This document shows positions 1 through 6,729 of a stretch of 9,226 nucleotides of DNA, piece by piece. The translations under genes and the position numbers were made by a program. Origin of the DNA: CALMEH01 sp031409875 (GTDB taxonomy: Bacteria; Acidobacteriota; Blastocatellia; Pyrinomonadales; Pyrinomonadaceae); the NCBI GenBank assembly GCA_031409875.1, contig JANNYB010000118.1, forward strand, positions 1-9,226, read 5' to 3'. Position 1 is the stretch's first letter. Each line of letters opens with the position of its first letter. The notes under the pieces were generated by a model. That model was not told the origin of the DNA. It saw nothing but the letters and a program-made list of their open reading frames with translations, and did no database searches.

Positions 1-2
1 TG

Positions 3-50
3 CGGAAATTAATCAAAAAACAAGCTCCGCCGCGCCTTTTCGGATTATAA
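3..50 (+). CDS. Possible C-terminal tail of a plus-strand gene entering from the left edge (partial)
   Basis: Frame 3 of the plus strand is open from the window edge to a TAA at 48-50 and would encode a short basic tail (RKLIKKQAPPRLFGL). A plus-strand intrinsic terminator follows about 30 bp later, so some plus-strand transcript must end here. The frame is not certain: frame 1 meets a TAA at 10-12 and could equally be the end of the gene. The fragment is too short for any functional call. Confidence 0.25.
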   Translation, partial: RKLIKKQAPPRLFGL

Positions 51-80
51 GCAATTTTTTATACATACTTAGCTCTTTTC

Positions 81-111
81 AGGCTTGTCGAAATTTCGGC
101 AAGCCTTTTTT
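81..111 (+). terminator. Intrinsic terminator for a plus-strand gene left of the window
   Basis: Positions 81-92 pair with 95-106 in a 12-bp stem with one G-T wobble and an almost closed loop. A run of six T on the plus strand follows (106-111). The minus-strand side of the hairpin has no T run, so it terminates plus-strand transcription. It overlaps the last bases of sanA, whose stop codon is 110-112, so the two transcription units converge with no spacer. Confidence 0.75.
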
Positions 112-790
112 ATTGCTTAATCGGTTCTTTTTCGCCGCCAATCGGGTCAAAACTGTAGAAATTCATCTCGAACCACGCGCCGAAAAGCGAGAAAAATTCG
201 CGCACTGCCCAACGTCTTTCACCGAGATATTGACGGCGATTTGAAGTAATTCCGATGCTGTCAACGCCGAGATTATTGCACAAATAGAGTGAACGTGCTT
301 GATGAAATTCCTGCGTTACGATAATTGCGCGTTTGACTTCAAAAACCTCTTTTGCACGCCAGCAAGTATCGTAAGTTCGCCGTCCCGCAAAATCCAAAAC
401 GATGTCGCTTTCGGGAACGCCGAGTTCCATTGCGGTGCGTTTCATCGCCGTCGGTTCATCATATTCGGCGGTCGGATTGTCGCCGCTCATCAAAAGTTTT
501 TTGACTCGTCCGGCGCGATAAAGTTCGACGGCGGTTAAAACACGATCATAAAGCACGGGCGAAGCCGAACCGTCTTCCCAAACTTTTGCGCCGAGAACAA
601 TCGCAATGCGCGGCGGTTCTTCAACGGGAATTTCCGTCATCGAAGTTTGAATTTTATCGGATTGAGATTTTTGGACGTATTTGCCGACAGCGAAAATTAA
701 AATCAACCCGAACAAACCGAAAGCGCAAAGCCAAAGAAAGATTCGTAAAAACCTCGAAAAAAGACTTTTCTTTTTGACTGTGCTTTCCAT
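110..790 (-). CDS. sanA: SanA-like DUF218 (ElyC/SanA/YdcF family) inner-membrane protein
   Basis: The 226-aa protein has a basic N-terminus, one transmembrane helix at about residues 15-36 and a DUF218 domain from about residue 60. Family landmarks are VLGAKV (65-70), SGDN (102-105), a DEPTAM stretch (111-116), the AGRRTYDT block (135-142) and TQEFHQARSLYL (159-170). The C-terminal VREFFSLFGAW stretch matches the pattern I recall from E. coli SanA, and the length is close to SanA's roughly 239 aa. SanA is linked to envelope barrier function (vancomycin exclusion at high temperature); its biochemical activity is not established. The gene starts 3 bp after the dehydrogenase stop, has no clear Shine-Dalgarno sequence, and is probably translated by coupling in one operon. 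Another DUF218 subfamily is possible. Confidence 0.85.
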   Translation of the reverse strand: MESTVKKKSLFSRFLRIFLWLCAFGLFGLILIFAVGKYVQKSQSDKIQTSMTEIPVEEPPRIAIVLGAKVWEDGSASPVLYDRVLTAVELYRAGRVKKLLMSGDNPTAEYDEPTAMKRTAMELGVPESDIVLDFAGRRTYDTCWRAKEVFEVKRAIIVTQEFHQARSLYLCNNLGVDSIGITSNRRQYLGERRWAVREFFSLFGAWFEMNFYSFDPIGGEKEPIKQ

Positions 791-793
791 ATT

Positions 794-1939
794 TTAACTT
801 GAAGTTTCTTTGATAATAATGTTTCTTCGCGCAAGTTCGGCAACGAATTTGTCCGAATCAATCGCTTTTTCCTGCGGAATTGCGCCGCGTTCCAAAACAT
901 CGCCGCGAGCCGACATTTGCGCGATAATCGAAGCCGGAAAAGCCGTCGTTCGCATCATTGCGCTTAAACCTGTTGTTTCGTCTTGTTTGTCAACAATATC
1001 GAACCGCAATTTGCGCGTTTCGCCGTCTTTCGTGCCGACAAAATCGAGTCTGACTAACACATAATCAGGTTCGTCTGCGGGCAGATGTTTCGTTAAAAGT
1101 TCACCGAAAATGCGGCGCGGCGTGATTTTGGCGTAATCAACGAGCATTTCTTCGCTGGAACACAGACCGAGGTCAATCATCGTCTTAAACTTTTCGCAAT
1201 GTCCGGCGTAGCGAATCGTTTTATAATCGAGTTCACGCACTTTGCCGAGAAAAGTTTCGGGCAAAGTCGAAGTTCCGCCTGAAGTCTGAAACGCTTCGAG
1301 CGGCGGAAAACCGTCAAATTCCAGACTTTCGAGTTCGGTCATTGATTCGACTTCGATTATTTTTTCGTCCCGAATGACACGCGCAAGTTCAATGTATTCA
1401 TTAATTAAGCCTTCAACCGAAAAGACTAATTGATATTCCAGAGCCGTTTTCGGAACTTGCGGCAACCCGCCGACGCGAATATGAATTTCCGAAACTTCAT
1501 CAAACCGTTTTGCGCCGTGCATTGCCAAAACCGAAACCATTCCGGGCGCAAGTCCGCAATCGGGCGTGATGTTTATTCCCGCCGTTTTCGCTTCTTCGTT
1601 TAATGCTAATTGCTTGTCAACAATGTAGTTATTGCCGCCCAAATCGCAAAAATTACAGTTCGTTTCAATCGCCGCTTTCGACAATTCGACATTAAACCAA
1701 TAATTTACGCACGAAATCGCCGCCGAATGCCCGCGCATCAATTCGACGGTTTTTTCATAATCCGAAACGTCCAATTCAACCGCCGAAACCTTTGCCGATG
1801 CAACCGTTTCAACCAATTTTTCCGCCTTCGCCAAATCGCTGTCGGCAACCGTAACCGATTCGACATCGGGCGAATTATACACCAAATCAAAAACCGCGCC
1901 CAAGCCCATTCGCCCTGCGCCGAGAACAAGAATCTTCAT
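794..1939 (-). CDS. Saccharopine dehydrogenase-family NAD(P)-dependent oxidoreductase
   Basis: The 381-aa protein opens directly with a Rossmann fold: GAGRMG at residues 7-12 (GxGxxG) and an acidic residue at Asp33 ending the second strand. Other family features are the DLGGN block (99-103), DCGLAPGM (127-134), VGGLP (156-160) and LDYKTIRYAGH (237-247), a stretch typical of saccharopine and lysine dehydrogenases. The length is near that of bacterial lysine 6-dehydrogenases and shorter than many saccharopine reductases. A role in lysine or polyamine-type amino-acid metabolism is therefore inferred, but the substrate cannot be fixed. The start is secure because the glycine loop begins at residue 7. 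Unusually, nothing resembling a Shine-Dalgarno sequence precedes it: an inverted repeat ends 2 bp before the ATG. The stop is 3 bp from sanA. Confidence 0.85.
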   Translation of the reverse strand: MKILVLGAGRMGLGAVFDLVYNSPDVESVTVADSDLAKAEKLVETVASAKVSAVELDVSDYEKTVELMRGHSAAISCVNYWFNVELSKAAIETNCNFCDLGGNNYIVDKQLALNEEAKTAGINITPDCGLAPGMVSVLAMHGAKRFDEVSEIHIRVGGLPQVPKTALEYQLVFSVEGLINEYIELARVIRDEKIIEVESMTELESLEFDGFPPLEAFQTSGGTSTLPETFLGKVRELDYKTIRYAGHCEKFKTMIDLGLCSSEEMLVDYAKITPRRIFGELLTKHLPADEPDYVLVRLDFVGTKDGETRKLRFDIVDKQDETTGLSAMMRTTAFPASIIAQMSARGDVLERGAIPQEKAIDSDKFVAELARRNIIIKETSS

Positions 1940-1941
1940 AA

Positions 1942-2018
1942 ATTAGTGGTAAGTGGTAAATGGTAAGTGGTAAGTGAGAAGAAAACTTGCCACTTACCAC
2001 TTACCATTTACCACTAAT
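1942..2018. repeat. 34-bp imperfect inverted repeat built of GGTAAGT-type heptamers
   Basis: Arms 1942-1975 and 1985-2018 are inverted copies of 34 bp with three differences, two of which would still pair as G-U in RNA, around a 9-nt spacer. Each arm is itself a tandem array of the 7-bp unit GGTAAGT or GGTAAAT. The element fills nearly the whole gap between the PilZ stop (2021) and the dehydrogenase start (1939), so the co-transcript would carry a long hairpin there. No T run follows on the minus strand, so it is not a standard terminator. It resembles the short tandem heptamer repeats known in cyanobacteria in style, but not in exact sequence. Confidence 0.85.
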
Positions 2019-2020
2019 CT

Positions 2021-2386
2021 TTACCAGTCATCAAACTCTTCCGGTTTTTCCGCCGCGATAATGCCTCCGGCGTAATCCCAGACTCTTTTTTTCCACAAAC
2101 GCAAGCCTTCGAGAAGTTGAAAAGCGGCTTGCGGATGCGCGACGTTGCGCTCCAGCCGAATAACTTGCGCCAACACCGTAACTTCTTCTTCCGCATTTTC
2201 CGTGAATGTCAGATTAACTTTGCCTCCGACCGATGGAAGTTGACGCGGCAAATAAACGAGTGTGCCTTGCTGTCCGACATTTTCCGTCAAACCGTCCTCC
2301 GTAATTTCCTTTCCGCTCTCATCTTTCCATTTCACCCGAATCGGAAAAGAAATAACGTGGCGTGCGCCGCTTCGACGTTCTTGCAT
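2021..2386 (-). CDS. Small single-domain PilZ protein, candidate c-di-GMP receptor
   Basis: The 121-aa protein is essentially one PilZ domain. The N-terminal arginine motif RxxxR is present as RSGAR (residues 5-9). The second motif, usually [D/N]xSxxG, appears as NVGQQG (36-41), with the serine replaced by glycine. Such stand-alone PilZ proteins usually bind cyclic di-GMP and act on a partner; loss of the serine may weaken binding. There is no signal peptide or membrane helix, so it is cytosolic. A good ribosome-binding site (AGGAG at 2397-2401, 10-nt spacing) fixes the ATG. It heads a same-strand run with the dehydrogenase and sanA, separated from the dehydrogenase by 81 bp filled with the heptamer repeat. 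Confidence 0.75.
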   Translation of the reverse strand: MQERRSGARHVISFPIRVKWKDESGKEITEDGLTENVGQQGTLVYLPRQLPSVGGKVNLTFTENAEEEVTVLAQVIRLERNVAHPQAAFQLLEGLRLWKKRVWDYAGGIIAAEKPEEFDDW

Positions 2387-2417
2387 AAATTAAAATCTCC
2401 TGAAGTTTTCTACGGTT

Positions 2418-2447
2418 AATATACCGAATTTGTCTTTTGAAGTGTAA
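2418..2447 (-). promoter_or_regulatory. Candidate promoter of the PilZ-dehydrogenase-sanA unit
   Basis: On the minus strand a TATATT (2418-2423) matches the -10 consensus at five of six positions, about 30 bp before the PilZ start. The hexamer 18 bp upstream (TTACAC, 2442-2447) is a poor -35. The position is right for the unit, but the match is weak and unsupported by other data. Confidence 0.25.
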
Positions 2448-2521
2448 CAGAAAAAGCGAAAACCTTCATAAATAGTTTTAGCCGATTTCCACCGATTTCC
2501 CAAATCCGCTCCGAATTTTAC

Positions 2522-2559
2522 AAATAAAAAAGACGGAAACTAAAATATTTCCGTCTTTT
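2522..2559 (-). terminator. Intrinsic terminator behind the TonB-C gene
   Basis: Positions 2528-2539 and 2548-2559 form a perfect 12-bp stem (AAAAGACGGAAA on the plus side) with an 8-nt loop. Read on the minus strand, the stem runs into a T-rich tail (2530-2522). It lies about 75 bp after the stop of the TonB-C gene and separates that gene from the PilZ promoter region. The plus-strand side also ends in four T, so weak bidirectional action is possible. The rest of the 2387-2632 spacer holds only a 10-bp tandem repetition around 2481-2500. Confidence 0.8.
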
Positions 2560-2632
2560 CACCTTTGAGATTTACCGACGCATTTTTCAATTTCGCTTAA
2601 ATACTGCCGGATTACATTTGTTTTGTGTAAAT

Positions 2633-3394
2633 TTAATAAATAGAAAACCTATATTCATAGATTATGACCACCGAAACGGTTTTGCCGTTTTTTAAGGCAG
2701 GCTCGAATTCTATTTTTTTGACTGCTTCGATAGCCTGTTCGGTCAAACCGTGAGGCAATGATTCAATCGGAACGACAGTTTTTACCGTTCCATCAGCGGC
2801 AAAAACAACTAACATTTTTACTTTTCCGGCGACATTGTTTTGGCGTGCCGCGTCGGTATATCTTGCAATCGGTTTTTTCAAGATTTTAGGTTGTGTTTCG
2901 ACCTCATCGAAAGCATAAAGAGTTTCGGTTGTTTTCAAAAGTTCAAATAATCCGACCATCGTTACAGCTTTTGCTATCCAATCAGCTTGCTTCGACATTT
3001 TTGCCTTCAAACTCACCGCTTTGTCCGCGCTAACCGCGCCGATTTGAATCCGCAATTTCTGCTTTCTCAAAAACTCGGCAAAACTGTCTTTTGCGTCTTT
3101 GTTCTCAACGTTCAGCCTGTTTTCGAGTTCTTCAATAACTGTCGGGTAAGTTTTCTTAAACACCTTTTCAAATGTTTCGCCCGCGTCTTTTCCCTGATTC
3201 AATTTATCGTAAGACAATGCGAGATAATACATTCCGACAACGCTTTCATCATTTTTCAATTTCGTTGCCGCGCCCTGAAAATCGCCTTTTTGATAAAGTT
3301 CTATGCCCGTTCCGACATTGGTTTGCTGTCCGAAAACACTGACCGCCGAAAAAACCAACGCAAAAAATAAAGTTGTTTTGTAAAGTAGTTTCAT
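2633..3394 (-). CDS. Exported protein with TPR-like N-terminal part and TonB C-terminal domain
   Basis: I place the start at the ATG 3392-3394 (253 aa): it begins a clear signal peptide (MKLLYK, then a hydrophobic stretch ending VFG before QQ) and has a GGGGA ribosome-binding site about 8 nt upstream. A GTG at 3454 would put 20 extra residues before the signal and is less likely. The mature N-terminal half looks like one or two TPR-type helix pairs (ELYQKGDFQGAATKL, then a YYLALSYDKLNQGKDA stretch). The last roughly 75 residues are a TonB_C fold: an ARQNNVAGKV start, FAADGTVKTV, LPHGLTEQAIEAVKKIEFEPA and a terminal IIYEYRF strand. True TonB energises outer-membrane receptors through an N-terminal membrane anchor and a proline-rich span. 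Both are missing here, so this is probably a periplasmic protein using the domain for binding. The partner is unknown. Confidence 0.8.
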   Translation of the reverse strand: MKLLYKTTLFFALVFSAVSVFGQQTNVGTGIELYQKGDFQGAATKLKNDESVVGMYYLALSYDKLNQGKDAGETFEKVFKKTYPTVIEELENRLNVENKDAKDSFAEFLRKQKLRIQIGAVSADKAVSLKAKMSKQADWIAKAVTMVGLFELLKTTETLYAFDEVETQPKILKKPIARYTDAARQNNVAGKVKMLVVFAADGTVKTVVPIESLPHGLTEQAIEAVKKIEFEPALKNGKTVSVVIIYEYRFSIY

Positions 3395-3452
3395 AAATAA
3401 TTTCCCCGTTAAAAGTGGGTTAGATGAATTTTCTTTGGGAAAAGGTTTGTTC

Positions 3453-3471
3453 ACTGAAAATTATTTTCAGT
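3453..3471. promoter_or_regulatory. 19-bp perfect palindrome upstream of the TonB-C gene, possible operator
   Basis: ACTGAAAAT, a central T, then ATTTTCAGT form a perfect 9+1+9 palindrome about 60 bp before the TonB-C start. That is where a promoter and its regulator site would be expected. There is no T run on either side to make it a terminator. No convincing -35/-10 pair could be seen around it, and no regulator is identified. Confidence 0.35.
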
Positions 3472-3510
3472 CGTCAGGCAAAGATAAAAAATTGCCGATA
3501 CAACGCCGTT

Positions 3511-3660
3511 CTATACCCAACAGAAATTGGTTTACGAAAGATTTGTTTTAATTGTCCAACACGCTTTAGCTTGTTGACCGCTGTCAGACTCAACAAGCTA
3601 AAGCGTGTTGAACAATTTAAGCCAAATATTTTTTCGCAAACCAATTTCTTTTAGGTATAG
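3511..3660. mobile_element. 150-bp near-palindromic element, MITE-like
   Basis: The left arm (3511-3577) and right arm (3590-3660) are inverted copies along their whole length, with a few substitutions and about 4 nt of gaps. They enclose a 12-nt centre and run from CTATACC to GGTATAG. The innermost 21 bp (3557-3577 with 3590-3610) pair perfectly. The ends carry TA dinucleotides, as would fit TA-targeting IS630/Tc1-type mobilisation; this is inference, since no transposase is present. The element sits in the secA-TonB-C spacer, beyond the secA terminator. It explains most of the 3395-3721 gap together with the palindrome at 3453 and the terminator at 3667. Confidence 0.65.
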
Positions 3661-3666
3661 CAAGTG

Positions 3667-3696
3667 AAAAAGACAGAAGAATACTTCTGCCTTTTT
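3667..3696 (-). terminator. Intrinsic terminator of secA, probably bidirectional
   Basis: A core stem 3674-3679/3684-3689 with a 4-nt loop extends, after one A-C mismatch, through 3667-3672/3691-3696. T runs lie on both strands: five T on the minus side (3671-3667) and six on the plus side (3692-3697). It lies about 25-55 bp after the secA stop. Confidence 0.8.
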
Positions 3697-3721
3697 TGCC
3701 TTTTTACTTTTACCTTTTGCC

Positions 3722-6529
3722 TTACATTCCTGCGCCGTGGCATTTTTTGAATTTTTTGCCGCTGCCGCAATAGCACGGGTCATTTGGTTTGACTTTGGCG
3801 TGTTCGCGTTTGAACGGCGTGTGTTTGGCGGCTTCGGCTCCGGCGACTTCGGCGGTTGCCATTGCGCCGGTGAAAGCCATTCCCGCTGCTTGTTTGCGGG
3901 CGCGTTGGCGTTCGAGGCGTTCGAGTCTTTCCATTTCTTCTTGTTCGTCTTTGACGACGATTTCGAGATTGAAAAGTGCGCGAGTCGTATTTGTATCAAT
4001 GCGGTCGAGCATATCTTGGAACATATCGAACGATTGTTTTTTATATTCGACAAGCGGATCTTTTTGCCCGTAACCAACCAAGCCGATGCCTTGTTTCAAA
4101 TGGTCAATCGAGAGCAGATGATCTTTCCATTGCGAGTCAATGATGTTGAGCATAATGTAACGCTCGTAGGCGCGAAGCTGTTCGATTCCGGCAAGTTTTT
4201 CTTTTTCGGCGTAGTTTGCCGAAGCCTTTTTCCAAACCGCTTCGGCAATTTGGTCGGTGTTCATTGTGCGAAAATCAACGTCGGCATCAACCGCCGGATC
4301 AACCGCGTAAATGCTTTCGATTTCCGCCGCGTAAGTGTCAACTTCCCAATCATTTGGCGCGACTTGCGGATTTAAGAAACTCTGCGTTAAATCGCCCAAC
4401 AAATCACGCGCCACGCCTTGTTCGCCCAAAAGATATTCGCGGTGTTCGGGTTCAAACATCAACTGACGGCGCAAACCGTAAATCGTTTCGCGCTGTTTAT
4501 TCATCACGTCGTCATATTTCAAAACGTGCTTACGAGTTTCAAAATTTCGCGCTTCGACGGCTTTTTGAGCGCGTTCGATTTGCTTGGAAACGGTTTTCGA
4601 TTCAATCGCAACGCCTTTTTCCATTCCGAGCCATTCCATCATCGAACGAACTTTGTCGCCCGCGAAAATTCGCATCAAATCGTCTTCCAAAGACAAAACA
4701 AACCGCGAACTTCCCGGATCGCCTTGTCGTCCGGCGCGTCCGCGAAGCTGATTGTCAATGCGGCGCGATTCGTGGCGTTCCGTTCCCAAAATATGCAAAC
4801 CGCCTGCGCCGACAACTTCTTTTTGTTCTTCGGCAACGACTCGTTTTGCTTTCTGAAGTTGTTCTTCAAATTGTTCGGGCGTGGCTTCGTCGGGATTGAT
4901 TTCAAGGCGTTTCAAATACTCATTCGCCAGAGATTCGGGATTACCGCCGAGCAAAATATCAGTTCCGCGTCCAGCCATATTCGTCGCAATTGTAACCGCG
5001 CCTTTGCGTCCGGCTTGGGCGATGATTTCGGCTTCCTGTTCGTGATATTTGGCGTTCAAAACTTTGTGCGGAACGCCGATTTTCTTGAGTTTTTCGGCAA
5101 CGAGTTCCGAATTTTCAACCGAAACCGTGCCGACCAGAACCGGCTGATTTTTGGCGTGAAGTTCTTTAATTTCATCAACAACCGCGTCCCATTTTTCGGG
5201 CAAAGTTCGATAAATCATATCCGAACCGTCTTTGCGAACCATTTCGCGGTTTGTCGGAATAACGACAACATCCAAACCGTAAACCGTGCCGAATTCTTCC
5301 GCTTCGGTTTCCGCCGTTCCCGTCATTCCGCCGAGTTTTTCATACATTCGGAAGTAATTTTGAAGCGTAATCGTTGCCAGAGTTTGATTTTCGCGCTCGA
5401 TTTTCACGCCTTCTTTGGCTTCGACCGCTTGATGCAATCCGTCAGACCAACGACGACCAGCCATTAAACGTCCCGTAAAATCGTCAACGATAATAACTTC
5501 GCCGTCTTGGACAACGTAATGATGATCTTTTTTGTAAAGCGTGTGCGCCTTGAGCGATTGTTCGAGACAATGGAGCATTTCCATATTTCCCGGATCATAA
5601 AGGTTCGACAAACCGAGAAGTTTTTCCGCTTTCGTAACGCCCGCTTCGGTCAAAACCGACGAATGATTTTTTTCATCGAGCAAATAATCGCCCGTTGTAA
5701 CCTTAGTTTCTTCGTCTTTGTGTCCGCGCTCAAATCGCGGAATGATTTCGTTTGCCGTGAAATATTTGTCGGTTGCTTCATCGGACGCGCCCGAAATAAT
5801 CAAAGGCGTTCGCGCTTCGTCAATCAAAATCGAGTCAACTTCGTCAATAATCGCAAAATAATGATCGCGTTGGACAAGCGATTCGACATCGAATTTCATA
5901 TTATCGCGCAGATAATCAAAGCCGAATTCGTTGTTCGTGCCGTAAGTAATATCGCTTCCATATTGCTCTTTGCGCTCGTAATCGTCCATATCATTTTGGA
6001 TACAGCCGACGGTCAAACCCAAAAATTTATGAATCTTGCCCATCCAATCCGAGTCGCGCAAAGCGAGATAATCATTGACCGTAACGATATTTACGCCGCG
6101 TCCGGTGAGAGCATTTAGATACGCAGGCAAAGTCGAAACGAGCGTTTTTCCCTCGCCCGTTCGCATCTCGGCAATTCTGCCTTGATGAAGCGCGATGCCG
6201 CCGATCATCTGCACGTCGAAATGACGCATTCCTGTAGCTCTTTTCGATGCTTCGCGCACGACCGCAAACGCTTCGGGCAAAATATCGTGTAAAATTTCTT
6301 GTTCACGTTTTCGGCGTTCGGTTTGATCTTCGATGCCGCTGATTGCGGTTTGAATTCGTTGTTTGAATTCTTCCGTTTTCGCTCGTAATTGTTCGTCCGA
6401 AAGTATCTGCACAGACGATTCCAAACTGTTGATTTCCTGAACGGTTGTTTTAACCTTTTTCAGAAAAATATCGCTGCTGCTGCCAAAAATTTTCTTAACT
6501 AATTTATCTGCAAAACTATTTACAGGCAT
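3722..6529 (-). CDS. secA: SecA, preprotein translocase motor ATPase
   Basis: SecA drives proteins through the SecYEG channel by ATP hydrolysis at the inner membrane. From the ATG at 6529 the protein has 935 aa, a normal full length. Seen in order: Walker A MRTGEGKT (122-129), Walker B with IIDEVDSILIDEAR (227-240), the preprotein cross-linking region from about 240 to 390, NMAGRGTDI (517-525) and QLRGRAGRQGDPG (594-606) of the second helicase lobe, the scaffold and wing regions, a Glu/Arg-rich linker, and a C-terminal zinc motif with Cys919, Cys921, Cys930 and His931 (the SecB/ribosome-binding tail). A TTG eight codons upstream (6553) keeps the frame, but the ATG has a proper ribosome-binding site. 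secA stands alone, with its own terminator and a long hairpin-rich upstream region. No frameshift or missing motif was seen. Confidence 0.98.
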   Translation of the reverse strand: MPVNSFADKLVKKIFGSSSDIFLKKVKTTVQEINSLESSVQILSDEQLRAKTEEFKQRIQTAISGIEDQTERRKREQEILHDILPEAFAVVREASKRATGMRHFDVQMIGGIALHQGRIAEMRTGEGKTLVSTLPAYLNALTGRGVNIVTVNDYLALRDSDWMGKIHKFLGLTVGCIQNDMDDYERKEQYGSDITYGTNNEFGFDYLRDNMKFDVESLVQRDHYFAIIDEVDSILIDEARTPLIISGASDEATDKYFTANEIIPRFERGHKDEETKVTTGDYLLDEKNHSSVLTEAGVTKAEKLLGLSNLYDPGNMEMLHCLEQSLKAHTLYKKDHHYVVQDGEVIIVDDFTGRLMAGRRWSDGLHQAVEAKEGVKIERENQTLATITLQNYFRMYEKLGGMTGTAETEAEEFGTVYGLDVVVIPTNREMVRKDGSDMIYRTLPEKWDAVVDEIKELHAKNQPVLVGTVSVENSELVAEKLKKIGVPHKVLNAKYHEQEAEIIAQAGRKGAVTIATNMAGRGTDILLGGNPESLANEYLKRLEINPDEATPEQFEEQLQKAKRVVAEEQKEVVGAGGLHILGTERHESRRIDNQLRGRAGRQGDPGSSRFVLSLEDDLMRIFAGDKVRSMMEWLGMEKGVAIESKTVSKQIERAQKAVEARNFETRKHVLKYDDVMNKQRETIYGLRRQLMFEPEHREYLLGEQGVARDLLGDLTQSFLNPQVAPNDWEVDTYAAEIESIYAVDPAVDADVDFRTMNTDQIAEAVWKKASANYAEKEKLAGIEQLRAYERYIMLNIIDSQWKDHLLSIDHLKQGIGLVGYGQKDPLVEYKKQSFDMFQDMLDRIDTNTTRALFNLEIVVKDEQEEMERLERLERQRARKQAAGMAFTGAMATAEVAGAEAAKHTPFKREHAKVKPNDPCYCGSGKKFKKCHGAGM

Positions 6530-6537
6530 TTTTTTTT

Positions 6538-6541
6538 CTCC
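6538..6541 (-). promoter_or_regulatory. Ribosome-binding site deciding the secA start
   Basis: GGAG on the minus strand, followed by an A-run and the ATG at 6529 with 8-nt spacing. It favours the 935-aa product over a start at the TTG 6553, which has no such site and would include this site within the coding region. Confidence 0.75.
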
Positions 6542-6589
6542 GTGTAAGTTCAAAAAATTTCTTTGAAAAATAAATACTGCAAAGTTTGG

Positions 6590-6641
6590 TTATAGCTCGC
6601 GTAGCGAGTGAAAGCGTGTAGCCACAGGCACAAGCCTGTGG
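6590..6641 (+). repeat. Two-hairpin 52-nt module, copy 1
   Basis: Hairpin A (5-bp stem plus a G-T pair, 3-nt loop, 6595-6609) is followed by GAAAGCGTGTAG and hairpin B (8-bp perfect stem, 4-nt loop, 6622-6641). It aligns without gaps to copy 2 on the opposite strand; most differences within the stems are paired ones. Confidence 0.7.
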
Positions 6642-6661
6642 AATTGATAAGTTACGATTAA

Positions 6662-6713
6662 GCCCGTGATAACGGGCGACAGAAATTGCTGTCGCTATCT
6701 ACGATAGCTTAAA
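6662..6713 (-). repeat. Two-hairpin 52-nt module, divergent copy 3
   Basis: Read on the minus strand, hairpin A (6694-6708, 6-bp stem, 3-nt loop) is in the same register as in copies 1 and 2, followed by GACAGC where they have GAAAGC. Hairpin B is shorter (6-bp stem 6662-6667/6672-6677, 4-nt loop) and shifted by 2 nt. An extra palindrome (6677-6694) lies between the two. Confidence 0.5.
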
Positions 6714-6729
6714 TCTTTGATGAACTTTC

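Noticed and set aside
1610..1966. A 118-codon plus-strand frame opposite the dehydrogenase start
   Set aside because: It is antisense to the conserved Rossmann region and Arg/Asn-rich as expected of a shadow frame.
1942..2018. The heptamer repeat as a CRISPR array or an intrinsic terminator
   Set aside because: Repeat units are 7 bp with no spacers, and no T run follows the hairpin on the minus strand.
3395..3454. A GTG start at 3454 for the TonB-C gene
   Set aside because: It would put 20 polar residues before a clear signal peptide and ignore the GGGGA site serving the ATG at 3394.
3424..3654. A 76-codon plus-strand frame across the palindromic element
   Set aside because: It is mostly made of the inverted repeat itself, has no ribosome-binding site and no protein-like pattern.
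4418..5467. A 349-codon plus-strand open frame opposite secA
   Set aside because: It lies wholly antisense to a well-conserved gene. Its translation is rich in Phe, Arg and Asn, the mirror image of Glu/Lys/Ile codons, and shows no domain.
6530..6553. An upstream TTG start for secA giving 943 aa
   Set aside because: The ATG at 6529 has GGAG at 8-nt spacing and gives the usual SecA N-terminus; the TTG has no such signal.
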